Notes under the pieces: model-generated
Databases searched by the model: none
What the model saw: the letters and a program-made list of their open reading frames with translations, nothing else
What the model was told of the DNA's origin: nothing
Origin: Alteromonas halophila
GTDB lineage: Bacteria > Pseudomonadota > Gammaproteobacteria > Enterobacterales > Alteromonadaceae
NCBI RefSeq assembly: GCF_014651815.1
Contig: NZ_BMXP01000003.1
Location: 1 to 64,000 of the forward strand
Reading direction: 5' to 3'
DNA length: 64,000 nt
Position numbers and translations under genes: made by a program
Part shown: positions 17,241-27,332 of the stretch, one piece after another
Numbering within the stretch: the first letter of the stretch is position 1
How the letters are laid out: every line of letters starts with the position of its first letter

Positions 17241-17995
17241 TTTTTTCTGCGGTATTGGTAGCGCGCTATCGCGCGGACTAGTTTCATAACGGGTTTAAGT
17301 ACATACCACTTAAGCGGCACACGACCATAATGGTTTTTCACTACTTGCATCGATTCCTGGTAGTGTTCATCAAGTCGATTATGGGTTTTGGTGTCGGCGT
17401 GCATACGGTTCGCCGCACAGGTCTCCCGCGTTCTCACAAAGCACCCGCCATGCCGGTATAGCTTCCACCACAAATCGAAATCCATCGCCATTTGCAACGA
17501 CTCATCCAGCCCGCCAACTGCTTGCCAGGCATCCCGCCGGATTAATGTGGCGGGTTGCCCAATGAAACAATAATTGGCCAGAAGATGAGGCGAAAAAGGC
17601 AGCGTGAGGTAACGGGAATGTCGCTGCCCCGCTTCAGTAATATGCCAGCAGTCGCCGTATACGGCCGGTGCACTCGGGGAATGCTTAAGCTTACCAAGCA
17701 GTGTAGTCAGGCCTTCAGGCATAAATAAATCATCGGAGTTAAGCCAGCACACAAACGGCGCGGCTCCCTTTGCAACGCCCTGGTTAATTGCATCCGCCTG
17801 CCCCTTGTCGGGCCTGCTTTGCCACCCCGCAAGTTTATGCTGCCAGCGCTTGATGACGTCTACACTGTTATCCGTTGAGCCACCATCAATAACATAGACT
17901 TCCATATCCACATTTTGCGCAAAAACCGATTCCAGCGCCTGATGCAAAAAGCGCCCCTGATTATATGATGGAATAACAACGGTGACTTCGGCCAT
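17237..17995 (-). CDS. GT2 glycosyltransferase
   Basis: 252 residues. GT-A opening VTVVIPSYNQGRFLHQALES, IDGGSTDNS, the KGQADAINQG motif and the D-x-D in WLNSDDLF. It shares these motifs with the GT2 proteins at 18004-18888 and 30154-31128, so the three are paralogues. Substrate unknown; role in repeat-unit assembly is inferred from the neighbours. Confidence 0.85.
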   Translation of the reverse strand: MAEVTVVIPSYNQGRFLHQALESVFAQNVDMEVYVIDGGSTDNSVDVIKRWQHKLAGWQSRPDKGQADAINQGVAKGAAPFVCWLNSDDLFMPEGLTTLLGKLKHSPSAPAVYGDCWHITEAGQRHSRYLTLPFSPHLLANYCFIGQPATLIRRDAWQAVGGLDESLQMAMDFDLWWKLYRHGGCFVRTRETCAANRMHADTKTHNRLDEHYQESMQVVKNHYGRVPLKWYVLKPVMKLVRAIARYQYRRKK

Positions 17996-18003
17996 AACGC
18001 TAC

Positions 18004-18888
18004 CTAGTGGCGAAAAAACAGTTCTTTAAGCCGACTCGTCAGCATAAAGCGAATAAGCGTTAGGGTCATAGCTCTGGCATTGTAACGTGATTTACCTGGC
18101 GTTTTCGCGTAGGCCACTCTGAGCTTTTCCATTTCCTTAAAGCCTGACTCGCCGATTTGCGCTACCGTTTTCTGCGCCGGGTGAAAGCGAAATGCTCCCA
18201 TAAAGCGGTCTATTTTCTGAAAGCGGGCACCACAGGCTTTAAATCGCAACAGCAGCTCCCAGTCCATGGCAAATTTATAGTCTTCATTGAGCGCGCTGCC
18301 GACTTTTTCCCACAGCGATCTTTTCCAAAACAGTGTTTCCTGGGGAATAAAGTCAGCATACGCAAGCACATAGCTATGTGCCTCAGACACTACCCATTGT
18401 CCAATGTCTTCACCTTTTTCATTAATAAGCATTCTTTGGCCGTAAACCACATCCGCGTTTTCACTGGCAACCAACCTATTCACTGCAGTGCTTATTGCAC
18501 CTGGTAAAAACAAATCATCAGAGTTTAGCCAGGCCAGAATTTCACCCGTGGCGCGCGCAAAACCTTTATTGATAGCATGCGTCTGCCCGTTATCCGGCTC
18601 GCTTACCCACCAGGCGAGTTTGCTGGCGTAGCGCTTAATAATCTCGACCGAGCCATCATCGGAGCCGCCATCGACAACAATAACCTCAAGATTAGGATAC
18701 CCCTGCGCAAAAACCGACTTGAGTGTATCTTCCAGATACGCCGCCTGATTATACGACGGGATGACCACGCTTAGTTTTGGTTGCATAGCAGGCAAGCTAA
18801 CAGATGGCTGCCTAAGCTGCGACAGCGGCCTGGGTGTATATTGCTGCTCAAGCCGCATGCAGCTGGGGAAGACAAACTTTTTAATCAT
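18004..18888 (-). CDS. GT2 glycosyltransferase
   Basis: 294 residues. About 38 residues precede the GT-A domain (LSVVIPSYNQAAYLEDTLKS), followed by VDGGSDDGS, NGQTHAINKG and WLNSDDLFLP. Overlaps the upstream sulfotransferase gene by four bases. A paralogue of the next gene downstream. Acceptor unknown. Confidence 0.85.
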   Translation of the reverse strand: MIKKFVFPSCMRLEQQYTPRPLSQLRQPSVSLPAMQPKLSVVIPSYNQAAYLEDTLKSVFAQGYPNLEVIVVDGGSDDGSVEIIKRYASKLAWWVSEPDNGQTHAINKGFARATGEILAWLNSDDLFLPGAISTAVNRLVASENADVVYGQRMLINEKGEDIGQWVVSEAHSYVLAYADFIPQETLFWKRSLWEKVGSALNEDYKFAMDWELLLRFKACGARFQKIDRFMGAFRFHPAQKTVAQIGESGFKEMEKLRVAYAKTPGKSRYNARAMTLTLIRFMLTSRLKELFFRH

Positions 18889-19607
18889 TCTTCAAACAAC
18901 AATGGAATCCCAAGTGGTACTAAATAATCGCGCGCCAATTTGTTTTCAATTTCGGCAAAGGTGGCATGATCAAAATACTGAAACTGTTCAGGGGTTCTAA
19001 CAGACGCCTTCTTGCTTTGCGTATCATTGTTGTATTGAAGAAAAGGAGCGGAGTCCGTCACTTTCGCTAAATTGATTTCAGCAACACTTTCTTCGCCGCT
19101 GATAAACGAAACAACTCTCTCCAGTTCGGAGGTTGTATTGTGTGTCAGCGACTCATAATTCACCAGGCAGTATTGGCTCTCAGGAAGCGCTTTATTTAGC
19201 CACCATGTACTGGCAAATTGTTTCCAGTATTCCAAGCGGGATACCAAAAAGTCATCCCAGCTTCGCTGGCTGTTCCTTGCTACATGGTTGTGTTTAAGCG
19301 CAAACTCATAGTAAGACGATATTGCCATAAGCGGATGTCGCAACTGCACCAAGAACTCCCGCTTTCCGCCGTGTAGCTGCTCTAGCATTGCAGTACCTGC
19401 AAGCTCAAAGTCGTGCGACTTAATATAATTTGCACGCTGCAAATGCTCTTCACCTACCCCTTCCTTGCCTTTTCGGGGGTGGTATGTATCAGAATTGAAT
19501 GACTGCCCATACACCTTGTTTAGTAATTGGCGCAAAAAACGGTGTCCAGAGCGTGGGAAACATGCATTCACCACTACCTTTCCCTGTGGCATCGCAAGTT
19601 TACTCAT
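18885..19607 (-). CDS. Sulfotransferase-like protein (first of five)
   Basis: 240 residues. PAPS-binding signatures: a 5'-phosphosulfate loop NACFPRSGHRFLRQLL near residue 14-29 and a 3'-phosphate motif LRHPLMAISSYYEF near 95. It should move sulfate from PAPS to a hydroxyl of the polysaccharide or another acceptor. It overlaps both neighbours (four and eight bases) and so belongs to the glycosyltransferase operon. Confidence 0.75.
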   Translation of the reverse strand: MSKLAMPQGKVVVNACFPRSGHRFLRQLLNKVYGQSFNSDTYHPRKGKEGVGEEHLQRANYIKSHDFELAGTAMLEQLHGGKREFLVQLRHPLMAISSYYEFALKHNHVARNSQRSWDDFLVSRLEYWKQFASTWWLNKALPESQYCLVNYESLTHNTTSELERVVSFISGEESVAEINLAKVTDSAPFLQYNNDTQSKKASVRTPEQFQYFDHATFAEIENKLARDYLVPLGIPLLFEE

Positions 19608-20388
19608 AATTAAAGTACCTCAGAAAATCCATGGCTTGTTCGTTTAGCGTTTCAACCGTCTCAGCCGCTAGCTTTTTCTTGTAATTACCAGGGTGAACCT
19701 GACGAATGTGCTGATCGTCTTTTTCTTCGCTGGGGATCACATCAAACTGCTTAACGACATTTTCTGCTAATTTATCTTTTACCGGGATATCCAGGTAGGT
19801 TAATACACCTTTGAACCAGCTCAGCTTTTCATAAATGACGTCTTCATAACGGTATATTTTGACGTTTTTATTCGCCAGGTTCTTTTGATATTGCTTAAAC
19901 TGTCCCATGTATGACTTCATGCGCTTTACAACAAACTCATCTATATCCAGTTCAGATGTTTGTTGACGTGAACGTGTCATGGCTTCATGGCCTTTGGGGA
20001 TCACATGGCTTTTCGCAATAGAATAGTACATGGATACAGCCATATCCCTTGGGTCGCGAACTAACCAAATGGCTTTGCTACTGCCGATATCCAGCTCAAA
20101 TCTTGGATAGTGCCTGAACCCGGTATAAAGAATACCGTCAAAGTCCAGGCAAGGCAGTGCCTCGCTGCCTAATTCTGCTGTGGATAAGCCCTGATCAAAT
20201 GCCTGGTTATACAGTGAAAACGTCGGTGTGCCCTCGACCTGGCAATACACCGAGAGCAAGTTATCGAGTAACGTGCTACCACTTTTTGCAAACGCAAACA
20301 CAAACTTACGTTCGAAGTTTGGTTTGGGGGTCGGTACGGTGACCGAATAAGGTTTACCCTTATCCGTGGTAAATGAAAATTGTTGCAT
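19600..20388 (-). CDS. Sulfotransferase-domain protein (second of five)
   Basis: 262 residues. The 5'-PSB loop FAFAKSGSTLLDNLL and the 3'-PB motif WLVRDPRDMAVSMYYS are close to the classic sulfotransferase family 1 signatures, and a C-terminal region GNYKKKL...LNEQAMDFLRYFNY follows the usual closing pattern. Two bases separate it from the glycosyltransferase upstream. Its acceptor is presumably the polymer made by this cluster. Confidence 0.85.
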   Translation of the reverse strand: MQQFSFTTDKGKPYSVTVPTPKPNFERKFVFAFAKSGSTLLDNLLSVYCQVEGTPTFSLYNQAFDQGLSTAELGSEALPCLDFDGILYTGFRHYPRFELDIGSSKAIWLVRDPRDMAVSMYYSIAKSHVIPKGHEAMTRSRQQTSELDIDEFVVKRMKSYMGQFKQYQKNLANKNVKIYRYEDVIYEKLSWFKGVLTYLDIPVKDKLAENVVKQFDVIPSEEKDDQHIRQVHPGNYKKKLAAETVETLNEQAMDFLRYFNYE

Positions 20389-20390
20389 AA

Positions 20391-22493
20391 CTACACTTTT
20401 AATAATTTTGCGAAAAAACGGTGCGTACTATTTAACGCACGCAGCAGAAGTGGCCGGCTTCGGAACACATGCTGAAGATAAAAGAACAATGAAAACTCTT
20501 TACTGAATGCACTGCTGTTTAGTTTAGATTTAAGTGCATTCACCTGCCTGACGAGCAGCGACACCTGGTAGTCTGCTGACTCGTCGCTGCCAACGAACCC
20601 TTGCTCTTGCTGAAGCTCCCAGCTTTGCTGCAACGCAGCGACCTCACTGTTAGTGGCAGCAAAAAATGCACTGAACATATTGCGGTCTCTGAACAACCCT
20701 GTTGCTTCATTGCTTACCTGATACTGATTAAAGGTGACGTCACCGTAATCAGCATCGGTACGCCAGACGGAAGTCACTGCGGCAGAAAGTACAGGAAGCC
20801 TGCCGTTTAGCTGCTCAGCCTCATACAGCAAGACAAAAATCGCACCTATACCAAACTGCGCAATGCGCGCATGGGCAAACGATACGGCACTAAGCACGGT
20901 GGTGGGCACAAGAATATTGGCATTGGCAAGTCTGTGGGCCGAGAACCGCGACAGCATACGCTGGCTAAGCCGGGTTACGTCGCCATCCAGCCCTTTTATG
21001 CCGTATTCCAGTGTTTCGTGAACCCCGTGCAACGACTGGTAATCAACGAATGCTGGAGAATAGGCACTGCTGGCGGTGTTATTACTGGCCACAGTCAGCT
21101 CAAACAGATGATCGCGACTCCAGGTATGCTCTGGGGTAAAGCACATAAACGCCTCCCCCAGCGTATCGACATTGGCCACCAAAAAACCACCCAATGGCCC
21201 TTGGTGCTCATGCACAACAACGTCAAAATGCATTGATGACACAGAAGCCAATGCTTGTTGCTGCTTACGGGTACAAAGCACATGCAGGCAGCCAGGTTTG
21301 AGCAACTGCGCTTCACATTGTACCAGCGCCTGGTTTACTGCCTCTGTGCCATAATGTCTGCAGTCAACCACCACATGAATATTAGGTGATGCGCTTTCGA
21401 TAAACGCTTGTCGTGCGCGCATATCTTTTTGTGCCTGGTCGCATAGCGCTGCAATTTCTTTTTCAAGCGCAAACTGCTCAAGAAAAATGGCCTGGCAAGC
21501 TCTGGCATTGTCCTTCGCTTGCTGCCAGTTCGCTTTTACAGAGGCAACAACGGCAAGTAAGTTCTCCGCCGTTTGTTTAGGCGTTTCTCCATACTCAAAA
21601 TAATACACCTTGCTACCGAAGTGGCGTTCGATAAAGGGGTTTTTGTCGGTAATAATAACCGTGCCTGCCGCGCACGCCTGAAATATGCGGGTTGAAACCA
21701 GCGCACTGTCGCGGTGCTGCTGCGAGGAAAGCACCAGCGTCATGCCATACTCACGGGATTTGTCGATGATGCTCTTGCCACCATCAAAGGGTAATTCACC
21801 GTTGTAATGCTGTATGCCTTCCCATAGCGGTACACCGTACTGTTCGCGTAACCCGTAAAACACAAATTCGCCGGATTTATCCAGCGTTTCAAACAGCCCT
21901 TCGTGGCGCACTGCCCGGTTTTCACTTTTTGACAGCTTTTCCCAGTTTACGCCTATATAAAAGACCCGTGCGTCTTCAGCGGTTACGTCTTCAGTTGCCA
22001 GGTTTTCAGGTGTGACAATTGAAGTGTGCAGCGACAGTGATGCCTCTGGCAGCCAGCCTTTACCTTTTTCTTCGCGCAGTGAGGCTACAAAATTATCCAC
22101 CAGTGGAGAGCCTGCGGACAAAATACGATCGTGGCTGCGAAAACAGTCAGCAATGTAACCAAACTGTTTAATAGGCAGCGGCTGCTGGGTGATGGGATCA
22201 TCAACAATATACGCAAGGGGGTTCCAGTTTACGGCATAGGAAAGCCCCGCCAGCAATTTTGGATTTAAATAGTGCAGATTTAACACAATATCAAAATCGT
22301 TGTGGCGAAAAACGGGTGATAACCGATCGCCCTTTTCTGACAGCTCCTGCCCAAGTGGATCGATTATAATGCCCTGGTGCCCCAGCGATGTCAGCACTGG
22401 CAGAATACGAAGAATAATATCCAGCTCGGAGTTTTTTGCGCCTGGCCAGTTATGCACCAGGCCTACACGCAATGACGTTGTTGATGACGCCAT
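20391..22493 (-). CDS. Two-domain glycosyltransferase-like protein
   Basis: 700 residues. Residues ~8-360 look like a GT-B transferase of the CgeB/GT1 type: WNPLAYIVDDP, a hinge VFYIGVNWEKL, and the donor-site block STRIFQACAAGTVIITDKNPFIERHFG. Residues ~370-640 resemble a GT-A-like or degenerate GT2 region (HVVVDCRHYG...; FVLLYEAEQLNGRLPVLSAAV), but I see no clear DxD motif there. A bifunctional enzyme is possible, or the second half may only bind substrate. Twelve bases from the upstream gene. Confidence 0.65.
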   Translation of the reverse strand: MASSTTSLRVGLVHNWPGAKNSELDIILRILPVLTSLGHQGIIIDPLGQELSEKGDRLSPVFRHNDFDIVLNLHYLNPKLLAGLSYAVNWNPLAYIVDDPITQQPLPIKQFGYIADCFRSHDRILSAGSPLVDNFVASLREEKGKGWLPEASLSLHTSIVTPENLATEDVTAEDARVFYIGVNWEKLSKSENRAVRHEGLFETLDKSGEFVFYGLREQYGVPLWEGIQHYNGELPFDGGKSIIDKSREYGMTLVLSSQQHRDSALVSTRIFQACAAGTVIITDKNPFIERHFGSKVYYFEYGETPKQTAENLLAVVASVKANWQQAKDNARACQAIFLEQFALEKEIAALCDQAQKDMRARQAFIESASPNIHVVVDCRHYGTEAVNQALVQCEAQLLKPGCLHVLCTRKQQQALASVSSMHFDVVVHEHQGPLGGFLVANVDTLGEAFMCFTPEHTWSRDHLFELTVASNNTASSAYSPAFVDYQSLHGVHETLEYGIKGLDGDVTRLSQRMLSRFSAHRLANANILVPTTVLSAVSFAHARIAQFGIGAIFVLLYEAEQLNGRLPVLSAAVTSVWRTDADYGDVTFNQYQVSNEATGLFRDRNMFSAFFAATNSEVAALQQSWELQQEQGFVGSDESADYQVSLLVRQVNALKSKLNSSAFSKEFSLFFYLQHVFRSRPLLLRALNSTHRFFAKLLKV

Positions 22494-22505
22494 GCCAACA
22501 TCCCT

Positions 22506-23156
22506 TTATTTAGCCAGACGTGCCAAGCGCCTTTTGGGCTCTCCCACATGTAGCTGGCTAATGGCAATACCTAGCTGACGCGTGTCTGAGCTGCTGCCCT
22601 CTTCGATGGGGCGTACCGTTTCAGGTAACAGAATGCTAATTAACGTAGCATCTTTTTTGCCCGGTTCCTTGGGTAGTTTCGCCACAAGCTGAAGAATATC
22701 GCCGTTCTGCCGCGTACTAAACTTGAGCACGATACCGTCGGCATACAGGCTAAGCCGTTTCATAAGGTCTGACTTCGCCACAGCCACCACATCAATCACC
22801 ACTTCCTTTTTGCCATCACGATTAACCAGCAAGGCAAAGTCAACGCGCGGGTCTGCGCCACTCCAGCGAAACTCTCTGCCGTTATGCGTTTCCAGCTCAT
22901 GCAGGTTTTCCTGGCTGGCAAAGTGAGACGCGGTAAGCGTTACTTCAGCGGGCAGTAGCGGTGGTAACTCTTCGGTGATGCCACGCTCTTCTTTGGCAAG
23001 CACTTCTTCAATAATTCGCACGCGCGCTGCAAGGGCACCTAAGCTACTTGCCATTTCCTGTTGCGGGTTTTCTGCATCTAAAAGCTGCTTAGAATACTGC
23101 TGCGTAAGTTGCTGCTCCAGGGCAGACAGAAACTGTGCTTCCTTACTTAAAGACAT
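22506..23156 (-). CDS. Unknown protein, first gene of the 16-23 kb run
   Basis: About 216 residues from ATG 23156; an in-frame TTG at 23165 is an alternative with an AGG closer to it. No signal peptide or membrane segment. Residues ~1-75 are helical and heptad-rich; ~90-200 alternate hydrophobic and polar residues as in a beta-sandwich (FRWSGADPRVDFALLVNRDG). I do not recognise a family. It is immediately upstream of the two-domain transferase and probably heads this operon. Confidence 0.6.
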   Translation of the reverse strand: MSLSKEAQFLSALEQQLTQQYSKQLLDAENPQQEMASSLGALAARVRIIEEVLAKEERGITEELPPLLPAEVTLTASHFASQENLHELETHNGREFRWSGADPRVDFALLVNRDGKKEVVIDVVAVAKSDLMKRLSLYADGIVLKFSTRQNGDILQLVAKLPKEPGKKDATLISILLPETVRPIEEGSSSDTRQLGIAISQLHVGEPKRRLARLAK

Positions 23157-23245
23157 AACGAACAATTACCTGAAAAAATAAATTAATGTGCGTGGGTTAA
23201 GCGCGCAAAGGATACCATGACTACCGGTGTTGCACACCTGAAAAT

Positions 23246-23710
23246 CTACTCAGTACGGGCCGAATCAAAATACCACTTACTGTGCAGGTGCACATCCTTG
23301 CTTTGCATCAATTCGCTAACGGTAAACCAGTGATAACGCGCGTGTTGCTCAGTAGGAAGAGCCAGGTTCGCCCGCTTTACTTTGATCCGATACCCCAGTA
23401 CCACATAGTGGGTTGTGACGTCTTCGCCAAACACATAATCACTGTAAAAGTGCTCGAAAGGCCCAATCAGCTCAGCCTGCGCTAAGCTAACCGACAGCCC
23501 GAGCTCATCACGGGTTAAACGTTCAAACGCATCGGTAAGTCGCTCGTTTTTCATTATCCGCCCGCCAGGAACAAACCAAAAGCCCTTTGCAGGGCGATTA
23601 GCACGCTCGCCCAGTAAGACATCGCCCCGCTCGTCCTCGACCACCAGATCAATAGAGACAAGCGGAGTACTATCAATCACCGCTGTGAATGTTTGTTTAT
23701 CTAAAAACAT
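23246..23710 (-). CDS. GDP-mannose mannosyl hydrolase, Nudix
   Basis: 154 residues. It carries the altered Nudix box of the GDPMK subgroup (GGRIMKNERLTDAFERLTRDELG), in which the usual catalytic glutamate pattern is changed, and the N-terminal SIDLVVEDERGDVLLGERANRP. Such enzymes (Gmm/WcaH) hydrolyse GDP-mannose or GDP-glucose and may tune donor pools. The nearby gmd and fcl genes agree with this. Confidence 0.88.
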   Translation of the reverse strand: MFLDKQTFTAVIDSTPLVSIDLVVEDERGDVLLGERANRPAKGFWFVPGGRIMKNERLTDAFERLTRDELGLSVSLAQAELIGPFEHFYSDYVFGEDVTTHYVVLGYRIKVKRANLALPTEQHARYHWFTVSELMQSKDVHLHSKWYFDSARTE

Positions 23711-23757
23711 TATTTACTGCCAACTGAACACACCACGTTATCCTGACACAACACGTC

Positions 23758-23778
23758 GTCCTGAACTTGTTTCAGGAC
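23758..23778. repeat. REP-like hairpin downstream of fcl
   Basis: GTCCTGAA-CTTGT-TTCAGGAC is a perfect 8-bp stem directly after the fcl stop codon. A related hairpin (TCCTGAATC-T-GATTCAGGA) follows rplQ at 41138-41156. It may be a dispersed intergenic element or a transcript-end stabiliser. Confidence 0.5.
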
Positions 23779-24738
23779 CTACCCCCGAAAACTATCCTGG
23801 TTATCTAAAAACCATTGATAAGCGTGCTCAAGCCCGTCCTTCAGGCTATAGGTATGCTTCCAGCCAAGCGCATGCAGCCGTGAAACATCCATTAATTTAC
23901 GCGGTGTACCGTCAGGCTTACTGGTATCCCAGATAATATTCCCTTTAAACCCGGTTACCTGCGCGACCGTTTCAACCAACTCAAGAATGGTGCAATCCTC
24001 ACCCGTACCGACGTTGATATGGCTAAGCATGGGTGACGTATTTGCATCATAGGTGCCCTTATCCAGCTCCATCACATGCACACTGGCGGCAGCCATATCA
24101 TCCACATGCAAAAACTCGCGCATAGGTTTACCCGAGCCCCAGGCAACAACCTCATCGTCACCACGCTGCGCCGCTTCATGAAAACGACGCAGCAACGCGG
24201 GTATCACATGTGAATTTTCAGGGTGAAAGTTATCGTTAGGGCCGTAGAGATTAGTCGGCATCACCGAACGATAGTCACGCCCGTACTGACGGTTATAACT
24301 TTCACACAGTTTAATCCCTGCTATTTTCGCAATGGCATAGGGCTCATTGGTTTCTTCCAGTGTGCCAGTGAGCAACGCGTCTTCGCGCATAGGCTGCTCG
24401 GCAAGCTTGGGATAAATACAACTAGAGCCTAAGAACAGCAACTTATCAACGCCACTTTGATGAGCAGCGTTGATAATGTTGGCCTCTATCATTAAATTTT
24501 CATAGATAAACTCTGCAGGGTAGGTGTTGTTGGCGTGAATACCGCCTACTTTGGCGGCTGCTAAATAGACTTCATCAACGTTGTTTTCAGCAAAAAACTG
24601 CAAAACATCTGCCTGACTTAACAAGTTTAACTCATCACGAGTTTTGGTAATGATCGAAACGTTATCGCGTTTTTCTAAATTTTTAACTATGGCCGAGCCC
24701 ACCATTCCGCGGTGGCCAGCTACGTATACTGTTTTCAC
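23779..24738 (-). CDS. fcl: GDP-L-fucose synthase
   Basis: 319 residues, normal length. [14 protein letters not shown] at the N-terminus (NADP+ loop), [10 protein letters not shown], and the YAIAK catalytic motif. It performs the epimerase and reductase steps from GDP-4-keto-6-deoxymannose to GDP-L-fucose. Separated from gmd by a 97-codon orphan ORF and a terminator. Confidence 0.96.
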   Translation of the reverse strand: MKTVYVAGHRGMVGSAIVKNLEKRDNVSIITKTRDELNLLSQADVLQFFAENNVDEVYLAAAKVGGIHANNTYPAEFIYENLMIEANIINAAHQSGVDKLLFLGSSCIYPKLAEQPMREDALLTGTLEETNEPYAIAKIAGIKLCESYNRQYGRDYRSVMPTNLYGPNDNFHPENSHVIPALLRRFHEAAQRGDDEVVAWGSGKPMREFLHVDDMAAASVHVMELDKGTYDANTSPMLSHINVGTGEDCTILELVETVAQVTGFKGNIIWDTSKPDGTPRKLMDVSRLHALGWKHTYSLKDGLEHAYQWFLDNQDSFRG

Positions 24739-24742
24739 TCAG

Positions 24743-25036
24743 TTATCCTTCAAGATTTTGAATTTTACTGTTTATCTTATTTAATATTTCAACGCCATAA
24801 TATTCATTCATATGCCATGCATCTGCGTGGGTAGCATACTTTTGATCTGTGAATTGCCATTGTGGCGAAAATAGGTAGTCATCAAATAACCATTGCACGC
24901 TGCGGTTATTAACGAAATTTTCATTCATGTAGTCTTTTTGTATTTCGTAGATCCAAGGAAGAAACTCCTCGGGCTTATCAAGACCCTTTGGAAAATCCTC
25001 TTGATTGAGAATGCTTTTTGAAGGAACAGCTGCCAA
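24743..25036 (-). CDS. Short unknown ORF, possibly a 5'-damaged gene
   Basis: 97 codons from a TTG; no ATG is available at its start in this frame. Product rich in Trp, Tyr, Asn and Asp (WLFDDYLFSPQWQF; DAWHMNEYYG), soluble, not recognised. An ATG at 25041 has a good ribosome binding site (AAAGGA, 10 bases away) but is in another frame and stops after 20 codons. Loss of one or two bases near 25030 would explain this. The neighbours are GDP-fucose genes; it could be the remains of a transferase or a real small protein. Confidence 0.4.
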   Translation of the reverse strand: MAAVPSKSILNQEDFPKGLDKPEEFLPWIYEIQKDYMNENFVNNRSVQWLFDDYLFSPQWQFTDQKYATHADAWHMNEYYGVEILNKINSKIQNLEG

Positions 25037-25232
25037 ACATACAAAAATTTTCCTTTAAACTTTTCTACAATTCTCTTTAACGTTTTACATTTTCACTACA
25101 AATTGACCAATTGAAACATATAGATTTTAACTAAACGATTCACAATATCTGGCGCATTTGGCTCAAATGGACAAATAAACCCGTCTCAGTTTAGGGGAAG
25201 TGAATACTCTGTTATTACAGTACGCTTTCAAG

Positions 25233-25265
25233 AAAAAAGCCACCCTAAAAATGTAGAGTGACTTT
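25233..25265 (-). terminator. Rho-independent terminator after gmd
   Basis: On the minus strand AAAGTCACTCT pairs (with G-U pairs) with AGGGTGGCTTT, followed by a T run. It lies 61 bases after the gmd stop and separates gmd from fcl transcription. The rest of 25037-25325 is AT-rich with no other feature seen. Confidence 0.65.
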
Positions 25266-25325
25266 CATGGTATACAATCGTCGCCAGAATTTAAAAATAA
25301 ACTCTGCGCATAAACACTTAACTAC

Positions 25326-26441
25326 TTACTCTTTGGCCACTGCTACCGAAAAGCCATGCTTTTTTAGTAGAGCATGTTGTTTAGCTTTCTCTAAATCACT
25401 GGCAACCATCTCGGCACACATTTCTTCAACAGTAATTTCCGGCACCCAGCCGAGTTTCTCTTTGGCTTTTGAAGGGTCGCCCAATAACGTTTCTACTTCA
25501 GCAGGGCGGAAATAACGAGGATCGACTTTTATGATCACATCACCGGTCTTTACTCCCGGTGCCTTATCACTATCAACAGAGGTTACGGTTGCGATTTCAT
25601 TAACACCTTCACCAGAAAATTCGACACTGATACCTGCTTCACTACAGCTTAAGCGAACAAAGTCACGAACCGATATTTGCTTGCCTGTGGCGATCACAAA
25701 GTCTTCTGCCGTATCTTGCTGTAGCATCATCCATTGCATGCGTACATAATCATTGGCATGGCCCCAGTCTCGTAGTGCATCCATATTACCCAAATACAGG
25801 CAAGACTCCATACCAAGCGCAATGTTGGCTACTCCGCGTGTAATTTTACGAGTTACAAAGGTTTCTCCGCGACGCGGCGACTCATGGTTGAATAAAATGC
25901 CATTACAGGCATACATACCATAAGATTCGCGATAGTTAACCGTAATCCAGTACGCATACATTTTAGCTACCGCATACGGTGAGCGGGGATGAAACGGTGT
26001 GGTTTCTTTTTGCGGTATTTCCTGAACAAGACCGTAAAGTTCAGAAGTCGATGCCTGATAGAACTTTGTCTTCTTCTCCAGGCCCAAAAAGCGAATGGCT
26101 TCCAACAACCGCAATGTCCCCATCGCATCGGCATCTGCCGTATACTCTGGCGCTTCAAACGACACTGCTACATGCGACTGAGCGCCCAGGTTATACACCT
26201 CGTCAGGCTGTACTTCCGACAAAATGCGCGTTAAATTCGAACTGTCGGTTAAGTCGCCATAATGTAAATGGAACTTGGGGTTGTCGTTGTGCGGATCTTC
26301 ATAGATATGATCGACCCTTTCGGTATTGAACAACGAAGCACGACGCTTAATACCGTGTACCTCATACCCTTTTTCTAATAAAAATTCGGCCAAATAGGAG
26401 CCGTCTTGGCCGGTTACACCGGTAATAAGTGCTTTTTTCAT
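25326..26441 (-). CDS. gmd: GDP-mannose 4,6-dehydratase
   Basis: 371 residues. [23 protein letters not shown] at the N-terminus, the STSELYG triad segment and YAVAK motif, and [15 protein letters not shown], all diagnostic of Gmd. It makes GDP-4-keto-6-deoxymannose for fucose synthesis. Followed by a terminator. Confidence 0.97.
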   Translation of the reverse strand: MKKALITGVTGQDGSYLAEFLLEKGYEVHGIKRRASLFNTERVDHIYEDPHNDNPKFHLHYGDLTDSSNLTRILSEVQPDEVYNLGAQSHVAVSFEAPEYTADADAMGTLRLLEAIRFLGLEKKTKFYQASTSELYGLVQEIPQKETTPFHPRSPYAVAKMYAYWITVNYRESYGMYACNGILFNHESPRRGETFVTRKITRGVANIALGMESCLYLGNMDALRDWGHANDYVRMQWMMLQQDTAEDFVIATGKQISVRDFVRLSCSEAGISVEFSGEGVNEIATVTSVDSDKAPGVKTGDVIIKVDPRYFRPAEVETLLGDPSKAKEKLGWVPEITVEEMCAEMVASDLEKAKQHALLKKHGFSVAVAKE

Positions 26442-26460
26442 AATTTTCTCAACAACTCAA

Positions 26461-27222
26461 TTATAGTTTCTTTTTAATCTTCAGGAAAGAGTTACGCAAC
26501 TCCTCATAAAGTACAAGGTCCAGTGAATTGTATCGAAGAATTCCATCTAACTCTGAAACTTCAAGAGCAGAAGAATACTTAGATTGGGTCATATTTCTCG
26601 ATTTAATGTTTGGTTTAATCCAATTATTCACTTTACAAAAAAGGTCGACGCTTTCTGCAAAATACTCTTGGACCCCAACGGCGACAAACTTTTCTTCGAC
26701 ACGTTCCATGGCAATATCAACCATATCGCGTGTACAACCACCGAAAGGAATCTTAACGTGATCTGGACCAAGGAAAAATCTTAACATGCCGTTATTGAGT
26801 TCCTTAGACTCTAGTTTTTGTACATAGTCGACTATTGTTGAGGCTTCGTTTTCCATTCGCTCATGCAAATAGTGGCTTGGACTTTCTTTAACAAAGTTAT
26901 AATGAGATAAAATTCTACCTAAAGGGTGACGGATTACTGTGATGTATTGAGCATCATTATCAAAGACCTCGTGTAGTCCATATGGCATGTGGCCTACAAC
27001 AGCCTTGATTTTAATTTGCTCAGCTTTATTCAGTGCGTAAAATTTTTTTACCGATATTTTATGTCGCTCACCAAAGCTACCAGTCTCTGGCGCACCTGTA
27101 ACCCCTAACTTATATATTTCGTCTGCTTTATAATTAGCCTGGAAAAGTTGATGCAAAGTAGAACCTGCGGTTTTAGGTATATGCATAAACACAATGGGCT
27201 TTTCAAAATCTCTTTTAATCAA
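26461..27222 (-). CDS. Sulfotransferase family 2-like protein (third of five)
   Basis: 253 residues. FMHIPKTAGSTLHQLF near residue 12-27 is the 5'-PSB loop of Golgi-type carbohydrate 2-O/3-O sulfotransferases, and VIRHPLGRILSHYNF near 95 is the 3'-PB motif. This type acts on polysaccharide chains, which suits the locus. It lies 19 bases upstream of gmd. Codon use is more AT-rich than in the rhamnose genes. Confidence 0.85.
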   Translation of the reverse strand: MIKRDFEKPIVFMHIPKTAGSTLHQLFQANYKADEIYKLGVTGAPETGSFGERHKISVKKFYALNKAEQIKIKAVVGHMPYGLHEVFDNDAQYITVIRHPLGRILSHYNFVKESPSHYLHERMENEASTIVDYVQKLESKELNNGMLRFFLGPDHVKIPFGGCTRDMVDIAMERVEEKFVAVGVQEYFAESVDLFCKVNNWIKPNIKSRNMTQSKYSSALEVSELDGILRYNSLDLVLYEELRNSFLKIKKKL

Positions 27223-27332
27223 AAAATTTTCTCACTTAATTTTTTACCATCATAGAACTTTAACAATGCTTTTAAAAACCCAACATCTTATTGTATAAAT
27301 ATTTCGACTCAGGCATTTTATTGATTACTCTT

